From JBQTGK01 sp052400665 (GTDB lineage: Bacteria > Bacteroidota > Bacteroidia > Bacteroidales > Marinifilaceae), in the NCBI GenBank assembly GCA_052400665.1, contig JBQTGK010000007.1: a stretch of 64,000 nucleotides of DNA; one strand, 5' to 3'. The position numbers and the translations under genes were made by a program. How positions within the stretch are numbered: the first letter of the stretch is position 1; every line of letters starts with the position of its first letter. Below the pieces are notes generated by a model. It worked only from the letters and a program-made list of their open reading frames with translations, was not told the DNA's origin and did no database searches. Positions 8,399-17,669 of the stretch are shown here, piece by piece.

Positions 8399-9793
8399 TT
8401 ACCGTATCCCCAATTGTTGTTTTTGCTCTGAGTTTAAAGAGCCACGAAAATCACTCCATACTTCTTGAGGTACATAACCACTCTCACTAATTAAACGAAT
8501 AACTTGAAGTTCAGTACTACTAAATGGCACCGAATTATCTAATCTAAACTGATAAGACATCTCATAGTTATCCATTTCATAATCAGAATGATATTGAGAA
8601 AGTTTTTTTCGACTTTCCTCCATCTTTTTTATCTCTTCTTTATGATATGCATATTCATTATAATGATCTGCTGCTTTCACAAAATCCCCGGAATACATTT
8701 CGGATACATAATTACCATACTCCTGCGAAGCTCGACTTCTTTCAAACATCACTTGCCTATGTTTCGATACACTTGTCCTTATTCGTTTTGACGAATTATA
8801 AGCTCTGTTTCTAAGCTGTGAATACTTCATTTTCTCCTCTCCCATAATCTCCCAAAGAGTAATAATATTTTGCCTTAAGAAAAGTCCATTTTTTGTTCGC
8901 CAACCTCTATCCTCGTTTGCAAAATCTACTTTTAATAACCACATACCTATATCCCAGCCGTCAGTAGGCGGTCGCCCAACAACCTGTTGAGCAGAAACTG
9001 TACTAGGCGGAAAATTTTGTTGCACAACATTTAACTTACTTTGGCTATTCATTCTTTGAATTAAATTACGATGTAATTGTTGCGGAATACCTATAGGAGG
9101 ATATTTTTCCGCTAACTTAGGATTGTTCATAAACGAACGCCATGGGTCTCTGGTAACTTTTTCCTTTTGGTAGATATCTGATTCCTCAATTGCCTGACTA
9201 TTTTCAACCTGATTAGCTTGCGATCTATTTCTGCCTAAAGACTCATCAATAAATTCTAGCAACTCCTCATTAGCTTGGTGATAACAACTATTTAAACATT
9301 TTTTTGCTGTTTTAGTTCCATAAGTATTAGGAAGTGTTTCAACTTTCGTAATGTTTTTATCCTTGGATACAACATTTTCTTTCCTGTAATCACTCACATT
9401 TGCAAAATAAGCTGTATTCCCATTCCAAACACCAGATAAGAACGGACCAGGGTTTGCTTCATATACAGCTATGCCAATCATGATACAAATAAGGTTTGAA
9501 GTTTCATCTCCATTGTATTGCTCAAAAGGAATTACTTCCATTGAAGCTAATGGATAGGCCCTTTTCAACATATTTATAAGTGAATTCGACACATCTTGGT
9601 TTGTACAATAAAGTTTACTCCCAGTACTATATTCACTATCGTTAAATACAACCAAATCAACTTTCTCTCCTACCAGTATATCTGTTCTTGGCTCAAGCGT
9701 TTGTTCAGTTGGTGCCCATACATAACTCTTCTGTGCATAAACAGAAGATGCAGTGCAGAGAATTATAAATACTAAATATTGTCGTAGTTTCAT
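8399..9793 (-). CDS. Secreted protein of unknown function, 464 residues
   Basis: The protein starts with a typical signal peptide (MKLRQYLVFIILCTASSVYAQ, likely cleaved before Q), so it is exported. The mature part has an N-terminal alpha/beta region with two Cys pairs, then a linker rich in Gln/Ser, and a C-terminal helical, highly charged region (about residues 300-440). I do not recognise a family. It is the last gene of an apparent operon: only 24 bp separate it from the upstream FISUMP lipoprotein gene. The grouping with C-type-lectin-fold lipoproteins suggests a shared surface function, but no activity can be assigned. Confidence 0.7.
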   Translation of the reverse strand: MKLRQYLVFIILCTASSVYAQKSYVWAPTEQTLEPRTDILVGEKVDLVVFNDSEYSTGSKLYCTNQDVSNSLINMLKRAYPLASMEVIPFEQYNGDETSNLICIMIGIAVYEANPGPFLSGVWNGNTAYFANVSDYRKENVVSKDKNITKVETLPNTYGTKTAKKCLNSCYHQANEELLEFIDESLGRNRSQANQVENSQAIEESDIYQKEKVTRDPWRSFMNNPKLAEKYPPIGIPQQLHRNLIQRMNSQSKLNVVQQNFPPSTVSAQQVVGRPPTDGWDIGMWLLKVDFANEDRGWRTKNGLFLRQNIITLWEIMGEEKMKYSQLRNRAYNSSKRIRTSVSKHRQVMFERSRASQEYGNYVSEMYSGDFVKAADHYNEYAYHKEEIKKMEESRKKLSQYHSDYEMDNYEMSYQFRLDNSVPFSSTELQVIRLISESGYVPQEVWSDFRGSLNSEQKQQLGIR

Positions 9794-9817
9794 GTAACAT
9801 CTTTATAATAGTTGCAA

Positions 9818-10987
9818 TTAATCATCTTTCACACATCGCACGGAAAAACCATTCGATTTAGGTCCTGTATATCGAGTAACTGTTGACCTTTTATAATATA
9901 TATATCGATATTCTGCCCCTGAACCTGAAGATGACTCTGTACTAGTCCAAAAATGACAGTATCGATTAGGAAAGTAAAATGAACCATAATCAAATCGTCC
10001 ACCTCCTGGCAAAGCTGAAAAACCAAAATCATCACTTCCGTTACCATTTTCATCCCATCCGTATATTGTTTTTAACTTATCTCCTTCGTCAGCACCGCGA
10101 TCAACTCCGTCTTTATTTGCATCTATAGCACTCATTCCCAAGTGCATCTCAAGAACTTTCCATTCTTCATCGCTAGGAATATGCCAACCTTCAGGTGCTA
10201 CACCTTGGACATGATCAGTTCCATTATGAGGGCTACCATTTACAGCAGCAGCAAAAGTATAAAGAGCTCCATAAGCTGTATTTACATTGTTATTATAATA
10301 ACAATAAGCTTTAGCACTATTATTATCAATTAAATTATCCCAAACCGTTTTATCTGTCACGTATGGAATTGAAGTTCCATTGGCATAATGTGTCACTTTT
10401 AAATTCTCGGCCATCCACCATTGGGTTCCAATTTTAACTGTTCTGTAGATATTTCCATCAATATCAGTAACTGTTCCTGATTGTATATTACTAGTAGATG
10501 TACAGTCTTCAACTAATGCTACCTCTATGGAAAATGACCCATTTGATATCTCTATTTCCTTGCCATAATCATCAACTACAATTGCATTAAATGTTCCTAT
10601 AAAATCCCCATTTTCCAAAATATCCATCTCAAAACTACCACTTGAACTAGTGTAAGACTGAATTTCATTAGTATAAACTAAAACTGCTTTCAAATCAGGA
10701 TTACTTTTTAATAACACGCCTTGGGGGTCAGTAATATAATCTGATAAAGCATAAATTCCTGAAAGTGTATCATTGGTGGTAATGAAAATAGTTTGATTTA
10801 CACTCATACATGAAAGTTCTATACTTGTATCAAATTTTTTCAGTTCAACTTCTAACGGAATAAATACTTCTTCATTAATTGTAAACTCTTTTTGTTCATC
10901 ACTAGGATCTGATTCTTCATGGCAAGAAAAAAATCCTACAACCATTGCAAACAGCATAGCAGTTCTGATTAAATATCTTATTTTCAT
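9818..10987 (-). CDS. FISUMP-domain lipoprotein
   Basis: About 389 residues when started at ATG 10987 (MKIRYLIRTAMLFAM), which places the lipobox GFFSC correctly; the frame is open seven codons further upstream. Residues of about 40-150 form a beta-rich domain with no clear name. The C-terminal 210 residues are a Fibrobacter succinogenes major paralogous (FISUMP) domain: DIDGNIYRTVKIGTQWWMAE, then APEGWHIPSDEEWKVLE, FSALPGGGR, FWTSTE and GFSVRCVKD at the end. FISUMP domains adopt a C-type-lectin-like fold and occur in surface proteins of Bacteroidota; a ligand-binding role is inferred. It is the middle gene of a three-gene operon. Confidence 0.88.
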   Translation of the reverse strand: MKIRYLIRTAMLFAMVVGFFSCHEESDPSDEQKEFTINEEVFIPLEVELKKFDTSIELSCMSVNQTIFITTNDTLSGIYALSDYITDPQGVLLKSNPDLKAVLVYTNEIQSYTSSSGSFEMDILENGDFIGTFNAIVVDDYGKEIEISNGSFSIEVALVEDCTSTSNIQSGTVTDIDGNIYRTVKIGTQWWMAENLKVTHYANGTSIPYVTDKTVWDNLIDNNSAKAYCYYNNNVNTAYGALYTFAAAVNGSPHNGTDHVQGVAPEGWHIPSDEEWKVLEMHLGMSAIDANKDGVDRGADEGDKLKTIYGWDENGNGSDDFGFSALPGGGRFDYGSFYFPNRYCHFWTSTESSSGSGAEYRYIYYKRSTVTRYTGPKSNGFSVRCVKDD

Positions 10988-11027
10988 TTTAGTATTGTTA
11001 TAATTCATTCTTCACACGACGAAAAGG

Positions 11028-12056
11028 CTATTCTTTTATACATCTCACTGAGAAGCAATATTTTTTATATTCATTTATAAAATAACATTGAGCTGTATTA
11101 TTATGAATCCGTAAATACCATGCCAAATTTGAAGATATATTATGTGAAGACCAAAACCTTGCTTCTAATCCTAAATCAAAATATACCGAATTTGTCGAAA
11201 ATCCCCCTCCTGGAAGGGCTAAGAATCCGCTTGAATTATCAGCGATATTTGGATCAACCCATAATTGACTACATATATCTTTTAAATGACCACCTGCAAC
11301 ACCTGAATTACCAAGGAAACTTATTAGTTCGTCATAGTCACTTTTTAAGGGCAATCTCCACCCTTCAGGGGATATGGTTTGAGCGACAAACCAATCATAC
11401 AAACACCCATATTTGATATAGTTTTCATGTTTTTTTGCTTCAGTAACATCTGAACCGTTAAAATTATAAACTCTTATACCTCCATTTCCTGTTGCAGATA
11501 TATAAGGCATATAAGCTAAATTCTCAGCCATCCATTCTTGATTTCCTATCTTGATAGTTTTGTAACGTTTATTATCTCTTGAATCTATGAAAGATCCGTA
11601 TTCCGATTCATCAACTCCACAATTTTGATCTACAGAAATACTAACTTCATCTTCTGCATGATCCCCATTTATATTTAAAGCTTTTACCTTTAATATATGC
11701 GTACCAATATCTTCACTTGAAGGGGTCCACTCAAAATCATAAGGAAAAGAAGAATTTGATTTATTCGCTATGTTATCAATATAGAGTTGAAGTTCCATTA
11801 TTGGATCTTCTTCACATTCCGCAGAGGTCTTTATGACTATTGTTTCATTAACATTTAAAATAGTACCTTCACTAGGTGAAGTGATTTTACAATTGACGTC
11901 ATATTTCAATTCGTTGTCTTCATTATTATTAGAATCGTCACAACTATAAAATAAAATGGAGAACATGATCGTTAATAGTGGAAATCGTAACTTCTTTACC
12001 AATAAATAATATATATCAAAAATAACTGTCTTGTAATTTTCATTAAGTGTTCCCAT
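11028..12056 (-). CDS. Lipoprotein with Ig-like and FISUMP domains
   Basis: The protein is 342 residues long. The hydrophobic stretch FPLLTIMFSILFYSC is a lipoprotein signal with its lipobox at FYSC, preceded by an unusually long polar N-terminus, so the true start may be downstream of 12056. Next comes a bacterial Ig-like domain (ITSPSEGTILNVNETI to DEVSISVDQNC, roughly residues 55-140), then a FISUMP domain with YKTIKIGNQEWMAENLAY, SPEGWRLPLKSDYDEL, LALPGGGF, FWSSHN and FSVRCIKE. Together with the next gene, 19-40 bp downstream, it looks like a duplicated pair with diverged N-terminal modules. It is the first gene of the surface operon. Confidence 0.85.
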   Translation of the reverse strand: MGTLNENYKTVIFDIYYLLVKKLRFPLLTIMFSILFYSCDDSNNNEDNELKYDVNCKITSPSEGTILNVNETIVIKTSAECEEDPIMELQLYIDNIANKSNSSFPYDFEWTPSSEDIGTHILKVKALNINGDHAEDEVSISVDQNCGVDESEYGSFIDSRDNKRYKTIKIGNQEWMAENLAYMPYISATGNGGIRVYNFNGSDVTEAKKHENYIKYGCLYDWFVAQTISPEGWRLPLKSDYDELISFLGNSGVAGGHLKDICSQLWVDPNIADNSSGFLALPGGGFSTNSVYFDLGLEARFWSSHNISSNLAWYLRIHNNTAQCYFINEYKKYCFSVRCIKE

Positions 12057-12198
12057 GATTTTACCCTTTAAATGATTATCTAAACAGTAAGTTACAGATT
12101 CATTTACATTAATAAAAAAGTGTTTCTTCCTGGCAACATTCGAATGGTGGATATTGTAATCCGATAGGTAAAAATTGGGTGGGGAATGGAATTATTAA

Positions 12199-12214
12199 GA
12201 CGTATCGTGACGTA
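12199..12214. promoter_or_regulatory. Short direct repeat, possible LytTR operator
   Basis: GACGTA occurs at 12199-12204 and again at 12209-12214, exactly one helical turn apart, in the 227-bp gap between the LytTR regulator gene and the FISUMP operon. LytTR proteins bind tandem direct repeats, so this is a plausible site controlling the downstream operon. The match to a LytTR consensus is weak. Confidence 0.25.
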
Positions 12215-12283
12215 AGTCGTTATTAATTCATTTCTCAATGTTATTGGAAAAGATAATGTAGAATTTTATTTTTTAGTAGGTTC

Positions 12284-13048
12284 CTATTTAACGAAAACAT
12301 CTTGCATAAAATTTCTCAACCTACCTCTTGATATTGAAATTTCAAATTGCTTATCATTTTTAACGAGAAAACATTTTCGGGATTTAACTTCTATGTCAGA
12401 TAGATAATCAAGATTAATAATTGTCTGCCGATCTACCTGTAAAAAATCATCAGATGGTAATAATTCAAGAATTCGTTTTAGAGAACAACATCCGGCAATT
12501 ACTTCGCAATTATCTTGGTCATAATAGACTTGAACATGATTTGGTGATGAATAATCTTTAACAAAATAGAGTACATCTTTCAATTTTATATGCTTAAAGC
12601 CTGTAATGGATGGTAACAACACTCTATTATTTTTATGAAACTTATGGATTAATGTTTTTATTTCATCAATCTTTCTTCCATTTTTCTGAATACTAATATA
12701 ACGTTGTATTGCAACTGACAAATCATCTGCATCAACAGGTTTTAGCAAATAATCAACTGCATTACTATGAAGTGCTTCTATGGCATAATTATCAAATGGT
12801 GTTATGAACACCACCTTCGGGCATTCTATTGGTAGCTTAATTAACTCGTTAAGTATTTCAAAACCATTCATACTTGGCATTTCCACATTAAGAAAAACCA
12901 AATCAGGTTTTTTATAAATTATTTCCCGGATACCAAGTATTGGATCGATTGCTTCTCCAACAATCTCAATATTTGCATAATTCAATAATAACAATTTCAA
13001 TTCATCAATATCTTCCTGATGATCATCAATAATAAAAATACGTATCAT
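12284..13048 (-). CDS. LytTR-family response regulator with Asn at the phospho-acceptor site
   Basis: This 254-residue regulator has an N-terminal receiver domain (1-120) and a C-terminal LytTR DNA-binding domain (about 145-250; key motifs FVKDYSS, LLPSDDFLQVDRQTIINLDYL). The acidic pair D8-D9 and the conserved Lys in LLKPVDADD are present. The phosphorylated Asp is replaced by Asn54 in LVFLNVEMPSMNG; the DNA codon is AAT on the minus strand. It therefore probably does not respond to phosphorylation in the usual way. No LytS-type kinase is adjacent. It lies upstream of the surface lipoprotein operon on the same strand, which makes that operon its most likely target (inference). Confidence 0.9.
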   Translation of the reverse strand: MIRIFIIDDHQEDIDELKLLLLNYANIEIVGEAIDPILGIREIIYKKPDLVFLNVEMPSMNGFEILNELIKLPIECPKVVFITPFDNYAIEALHSNAVDYLLKPVDADDLSVAIQRYISIQKNGRKIDEIKTLIHKFHKNNRVLLPSITGFKHIKLKDVLYFVKDYSSPNHVQVYYDQDNCEVIAGCCSLKRILELLPSDDFLQVDRQTIINLDYLSDIEVKSRKCFLVKNDKQFEISISRGRLRNFMQDVFVK

Positions 13049-13259
13049 TGTACTTAGTGAACTTATTGGTTAATAGTTGGATTTTCGAATCACATACAAA
13101 TCATGCAATATTAAAAAAGTGGTTTAGAAATAATGATCTTAAAAAACACTTAAATAGTAGATGAATTAGCGCTTATCTAAATTAGTATAAATCATTAAAA
13201 TCATCAAATAAATTATTTTTTAATAAAACTTAATATTACACAATCATTTATATAATATG

Positions 13260-14090
13260 ATCTGTTTTGTTTGGAAATAAGGCGTTCTCTCCTCGGGCAT
13301 CGGCAAAAAGTCCGCCAGGGGTTTCCAAAATCCTGGTGCCCGTTCCGCTTGTTTTTCAAACTAGCTGTCTGCATCAATTTTTTAGCTACACGGTCAACAG
13401 GCATTTGTCACCTAAAGTTGCTAAAGCAACCCTGTCACACTTTTTGCGCTCAACCACTCGTCGTTCACAGCAATTCCCGGCTTCCCTGCCTCGTGGTCTG
13501 TACTTCAATCTTCACCATTTCAATGCAGCAGTACTAATAACTCTAAAATCAGCAACACAAATAGACAAAAAACCACCAGGCAAAAAGCCTCCATTGCTCA
13601 CTTTAGGCTCGCCTGCTAGGTCGGGTGCTATCAGTTTTTGTCATCTTTTTTGAGCGGCCACGGGCAGTACTTGCCTCTTGTAAAAATTATGCTTTCACCA
13701 GTCACAATTAACCAACTACAAATCCATTCAACAATCTATAATAAATAAACTAAAGTGTCACTCACTCGCATAATTTCTCCTGCAAGTCAAGCCCTTTCCC
13801 TACACACCCGGGTAAAGTTTCTCCAACCCTAATGATTTATTAACCCACACCAATTCCAAAACTAAATAAATCATTTTCCAAACTAAACTTCCCCCGGCAA
13901 CAGCCATCCCTGCTTCAAAAAAACCGCCAAAAACTGCTGACTGCCAATCACAGGTTTTCAACCTATTTTACTTGTCAGTCACACCCTCCCACTCGCGGGC
14001 GGCTCGCATCCCTTAAGGCACGACACCTATCACCACCAACAACCCCACCACCACCCATTTTTAACGCTACGCATTAAAAACAAAAAATAA
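13260..14090. other. GC-richer, hairpin-rich non-coding segment
   Basis: About 830 bp with visibly higher GC content than the surrounding sequence and no convincing reading frame. It holds several nested inverted repeats: CGGGCA 13294-13299 with TGCCCG 13337-13342, enclosing CGG/CCG and CCAGG 13315-13319 with CCTGG 13332-13336; AATGATTTATT 13831-13841 with AATAAATCATT 13865-13875; TGACTG 13938-13943 with CAGTCA 13976-13981, enclosing AGGTT/AACCT; and a terminator-like TTTTTAA/TTAAAAA pair near 14057-14080. This fits a structured RNA or recombination-site remnant better than a gene. I cannot place it in a known family. Confidence 0.5.
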
Positions 14091-14596
14091 TATGAATTGA
14101 TAGTTAATCTGAATTATATTAATAAACAGTTATCTGCTAATTATGCCCATTGAAACTTTTTCCTTTATACTTTTAACTTCAATTTCTTCTTTCCTGATAA
14201 ACAAAGATATTTCCTTGTTAGCATGAAAATGATCTTTCCATCACGCCTGGTCATTCCCTTCACTTTCCACAAGTCAAGGTCAAGCCTCCTGTTTTAACAG
14301 ATTTTTTGATATCGCATTTTGAAATCTAGCAGAATAAAAAAATCTGTCAAAAACCTTGACACAGCCCACGCTCATCGGTCATTTTTTGGATGTTTAACAG
14401 ATAAGAAGAAAAACCCTGATCGAATTTCTCTACCCAATAATAGCACATCAATCTATCTGACAAGACGTCGGTTCATATCATTGGATGAATTCACACTATG
14501 CAAGATGCTGAAAACTGATGCAAACACCCTGTAAAATTGCCATTTGCATAGCATTTGTCATATATTATTTGACGTACACAAAAGCATGGTTCTAGA

Positions 14597-14617
14597 CGTA
14601 CCAAGTCCGTACCAAGT
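14597..14617 (+). promoter_or_regulatory. Tandem CGTACCAAGT repeat upstream of the DUF6266 gene
   Basis: CGTACCAAGT is present at 14597-14606 and at 14608-14617, an 11-bp period, ending 40 bp before the DUF6266 start codon. It could be an operator or a small duplication in the leader. The segment from 14091 to here otherwise shows nothing I can support. Confidence 0.3.
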
Positions 14618-14657
14618 TCGAATGTAAATCATATTGTTTCATTAAATATTCATACAA

Positions 14658-15299
14658 ATGGGAAAAATTAATCAAGGAATCCTTGGTGGATTCAGCGGAA
14701 AAGTAGGTAATGTAATTGGTGGTAACTGGAAAGGCATTGATTATATGAGAATAAAACCTGCAAGTGTAGCAAATCCTAAAACAGAAGGACAATTGGATCA
14801 AAGATCGAAGTTCTCAACTGTCTTGAAATTTTTACAACCAATGAAAGACTTCATAAAGGTTAGTTTCAAGGGGTATGCAAATCAAATGACAGAGTTTAAT
14901 AACGCTATGTCATACAATCTTAAAAATGCTGTTGCAGGTACGTATCCTGACTATGAGATTGATTATGCAAATTCATTAATCAGTCGTGGTGGATTAGCAA
15001 GTGCTTTAAATGGTGCTGCCAGTTCAACTGTAGCCGGAAGAATTGAATTTACCTGGGATAACAACTCAGATGCGGGTAATGCTAATATGACTGATAAAGC
15101 TTATTTATTAGCTTACAACAAAACGAAAAATGAAGTTGTTTATTCATTATCAACAGCAACAAGAATGATTGGCAGACATACATTAGTTGTTCCAGACTCC
15201 TGGTCTGGAGATGATGTAGATGGGTTTATTTCATTCACAACTTTTAATGGTGACGAAAATTCTAACAGCAAGTATGTTGGATCAATTGCCGTTGCTTAA
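14658..15299 (+). CDS. DUF6266 family protein
   Basis: This gene encodes 213 residues. The N-terminus MGKINQGILGGFSGKVGNVI is the diagnostic start of DUF6266, a Bacteroidota family of unknown function. The N-terminal third is Gly-rich and basic, followed by a helical segment (about 50-100) and a beta-rich C-terminal half resembling an immunoglobulin-type domain. There is no signal peptide. It stands alone: a 360-bp upstream leader region, a strong terminator immediately downstream, and flanks made of remnants and hairpin-rich sequence, which fits a mobile accessory gene. Confidence 0.85.
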   Translation: MGKINQGILGGFSGKVGNVIGGNWKGIDYMRIKPASVANPKTEGQLDQRSKFSTVLKFLQPMKDFIKVSFKGYANQMTEFNNAMSYNLKNAVAGTYPDYEIDYANSLISRGGLASALNGAASSTVAGRIEFTWDNNSDAGNANMTDKAYLLAYNKTKNEVVYSLSTATRMIGRHTLVVPDSWSGDDVDGFISFTTFNGDENSNSKYVGSIAVA

Positions 15300-15322
15300 A
15301 CTGAACTTTAATCACTTTTTTT

Positions 15323-15352
15323 AACCGTTGCAAGTCTGCAGCGGTTTTTTTT
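15323..15352 (+). terminator. Rho-independent terminator after the DUF6266 gene
   Basis: AACCGTTGCA (15323-15332) pairs with TGCAGCGGTT (15337-15346) with one G-U pair and a 4-nt loop, followed by a run of T up to 15352. It lies 23 bp after the stop codon. Confidence 0.85.
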
Positions 15353-15725
15353 ATGATGATTTTCATATCAGAACCTATAATACTTTCCACCTAACATATC
15401 ATCTTATCAATTAAGGTAGATTTATATCGGTCATAATATCGCCAGTAATTTCTCCCAAATAATGTAAGTATATTAATTACTAACTCATAAGATACTCCCA
15501 ATTGAAAACGTAAAGACAATTTACAACTGCTTTCATTAATCTAATAGACTCTCTTCCTATGCTAATTACCAAACTTCACTTGTTAATTAAAAATTGTTGC
15601 TATTTTGTTTCCAAATCTTCTATAGAATAGCATTTAAGAGATAAATTACTTTCTGTATCGGAAAGTAATACCTCTAAAATTTAGCAGTTAGTCATTAGCA
15701 CAAAATTAAAGTTTCAGGTGTGGAG

Positions 15726-15792
15726 CACCGTAGTATTTGTAGAAAATTGATACATTCGGTGAATCAAGGTACAAAGTACCGTAGCATTTATA
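15726..15792 (+). repeat. Imperfect intergenic repeat pair around CACCGTAGTATTTGTA
   Basis: CACCGTAGTATTTGTA (15726-15741) recurs as TACCGTAGCATTTATA (15777-15792), 51 bp apart, each preceded by a short GGAGCAC/CAAAGTAC-like hairpin base. The pattern resembles dispersed intergenic repeats I know from Bacteroidota genomes; a genome-wide count would settle this. The stretch 15353-15719 shows nothing else. Confidence 0.4.
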
Positions 15793-15848
15793 TTTTGATC
15801 TTTATTTTTTTGATTCTATCTAGAATAGATTTTTTCAAAGATCTCGAC

Positions 15849-15965
15849 ATGCTTAAACGACTATATGAGATTCAAAAAATGAATAAGGAAGACAAAGTAC
15901 ATATCCTTTCCGTAGTTGATGGATTCATTAAATCGATAAAAATTAAAAATATTGATGCCCTATAA
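15849..15965 (+). pseudogene. C-terminal remnant of an XRE-family regulator
   Basis: Thirty-eight residues, MLKRLYEIQKMNKEDKVHIL followed by SVVDGFIKSIK, match the conserved C-terminal tail of XRE/helix-turn-helix regulators of Bacteroidota (consensus near LKRFEEIxKLPEEDKxxLLxVIDAFI). The DNA-binding half is absent; upstream in the same frame there is only repeat-derived and hydrophobic low-quality sequence. It is most likely a decayed gene, followed by an intact terminator. Confidence 0.55.
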
Positions 15966-15970
15966 AAACA

Positions 15971-16002
15971 AAGCCTACTCACATTTTACTGTAAGTAGGC
16001 TT
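15971..16002 (+). terminator. Hairpin terminator after the XRE remnant
   Basis: AAGCCTACT (15971-15979) pairs with AGTAGGCTT (15994-16002), followed by ATATTTTG. It begins a few bases after the remnant's stop codon, which suggests the original gene ended here. The region 16003-16276 shows nothing I recognise. Confidence 0.65.
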
Positions 16003-16276
16003 ATATTTTGCTTTGTATTTTACTGTTTACACGAAGTGCAAGTTGAAACTTGCACGATAAGGGGATCTTATGGCGGAAATTCACAATGAAATGAAGACTA
16101 ACCGAACTCGATTTCAAAGGAGATAGTGAACAAAACTGTTAATTGTTTTTACGATCAGTGACTGAACTCCAATTAGATGAACAGAACCTTACTTCTTTTA
16201 ACATTATCAATCATTACTATCAGCTATTCGGAAAGTACCAATAATTTTTGTTCTCGATTTAGCCTCTCTAACTATT

Positions 16277-17230
16277 TTATTTGCTCTTTTTACTAATAAT
16301 AATTGCCAATTCTGCTGCAATATTATTAAGTAAACTTCTTTCTTCCGTAAAAAAGGGGCCCTCGTTCATTTCTGGGCATTTTTCAGTATAAATAACTTCT
16401 ACCACTCCGCATTTTTCTTTTTCAACAATAATATCAGCTTCAAGTTTATGCTCACAATTAGTTATAGGAGCGTTTGAATAGTCGATGCCATTAACTGTAA
16501 TTCGGGCCTGAGTTATTTCTGGATATTGCCAAGCAGGTGGTATGAGTTTTATAATCTGATGTATACTATCCTTCAGTGAAATTGAACTTTGCTTCGTTAT
16601 ATTCGACATCTCGTACAAGAAAGCCAACTCCTTCACTCGTTCTTGTAAAAGTGCTTGTGTATGCTGATTAATAAGAATAGCACTTAAAGTTTGAGCAAAT
16701 TCTTCGAATAATTTAGTGCCTAAACCTGAAAATAACTCACGCTTCATATTTTTAAATTGCACAAGCCCTATTCTTTCATTTCCATATAAAAATGGGATAA
16801 TTAAAAGGGAACAACTATTCTCTGGTTTCAGAAGCTCATTATTTTCAACTAAGCCCAATTTCCTACGATAAGGAATGGAAAAATTGTTAAAATCTATCGT
16901 CCAAAATGTTCCTTTTTCAGTAAAAAAAGTGGAGGTAGAATCAAAATTATTCGTCAATATTGGTTCCCAAAGCATTGTAGTTTCGTCTTCGGGTAGCTGT
17001 TGAAATAAGTCATTTAAACTTATGATTTTGTATTCAAAACTATCTTTAGAGCAATGTACAAATTCGAACTCCGAATCATTTTCCCGCTTGTGAAATAAAA
17101 GCGTTAGTTCTGTAAACTTTAACGAGTCGATAAGTAAACTCGAAATTTCGTTTAGAAAAATAGACCTTGGTATTTCGCGATTCGCTATTTTCAATATTTC
17201 ATACGATAAGGTGGGAAGGATATTTTTCAT
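16277..17230 (-). CDS. GAF-domain sensor-like protein without an output domain
   Basis: The protein has about 317 residues when started at ATG 17230 (MKNILPTLSYEILKIANREI). The frame is open 20 codons further upstream, but that extension is hydrophobic and unlike the family. The central part (about 25-200) is a GAF-like ligand-binding domain with SCSLLIIPFLYGNERIGLVQFKN. A linker helix with ERVKELAFLYEMSNI leads into a second GAF-like part (PPAWQYPEITQARITVNG to ERSLLNNIAAELAIII). Such modules normally precede histidine kinase or PEP-synthase-type domains in Bacteroidota, but here the frame ends after the sensor region. It is either a free-standing sensor subunit or a shortened gene. It is a single gene with no operon partner. 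Confidence 0.75.
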   Translation of the reverse strand: MKNILPTLSYEILKIANREIPRSIFLNEISSLLIDSLKFTELTLLFHKRENDSEFEFVHCSKDSFEYKIISLNDLFQQLPEDETTMLWEPILTNNFDSTSTFFTEKGTFWTIDFNNFSIPYRRKLGLVENNELLKPENSCSLLIIPFLYGNERIGLVQFKNMKRELFSGLGTKLFEEFAQTLSAILINQHTQALLQERVKELAFLYEMSNITKQSSISLKDSIHQIIKLIPPAWQYPEITQARITVNGIDYSNAPITNCEHKLEADIIVEKEKCGVVEVIYTEKCPEMNEGPFFTEERSLLNNIAAELAIIISKKSK

Positions 17231-17447
17231 TTTAATTATGTATATAAATGCACAAACTATAGTTTGTGCAAAGATATTAAATGCTTGCATTTATAAAAGT
17301 ACCTTTCCTAAATCTTAAATAAAATAGATATCTTCTAGCAATCTCAATAGATTATCATGCCATTTTACCTTTCATTAGAGCAAATACAATGTAACGTTGG
17401 GTTTATTACCCGATTCAGTTTCTATTCAAGCAGGATACATCACATCT

Positions 17448-17669
17448 CTAAACAACTACATCTAAAATCTCATCTAGGTAATTCACAATAAAATCACTTC
17501 TAAATGCACTCGTATTTAAGGCATAACTCCTCAAATTTATCTCATCAATTTCTTTAACTTTCTTTGATAAGACTGTAAATATATCCCCTGCGAGATAGTG
17601 TATGTTTAGACTATCATTGACTGCAATATACGTGAGTAGACTAAAATTGGCGAAACTATGAGTAGTAAT
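17448..17669 (-). pseudogene. Unidentified coding remnant without a start codon
   Basis: A 73-residue open frame on the minus strand ends at 17448 and starts directly after an in-frame TAA with no ATG. Its sequence (for example LAGDIFTVLSKKVKEIDEIN and SAFRSDFIVNYLDEIL) has ordinary coding composition, unlike random AT-rich sequence. I do not recognise the family. Its 5' end overlaps the beginning of the excisionase-like remnant on the other strand, which suggests a recombination junction at about 17,660. Confidence 0.35.

Noticed and set aside
9829..10053. 74-residue minus-strand frame inside the FISUMP gene
   Set aside because: It is an out-of-frame shadow of the FISUMP domain coding sequence.
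6801..12056. Diversity-generating retroelement acting on the SUMF1 and FISUMP lipoproteins
   Set aside because: The domains fit, but no reverse transcriptase gene and no template repeat was seen in the window, so only the possibility is noted.
13267..13653. Open frames of 88 and 128 residues in the GC-richer segment
   Set aside because: They overlap one another in different frames, contain low-complexity composition and match no family; the nested hairpins explain the sequence better.
14319..14534. 71-residue open frame
   Set aside because: No start context, family or coding pattern; it lies in sequence upstream of the DUF6266 gene.
14600..14640. tRNA-like GTTCGAAT motif
   Set aside because: Only a short T-loop-like string, part of the CGTACCAAGT repeat; no cloverleaf can be drawn.
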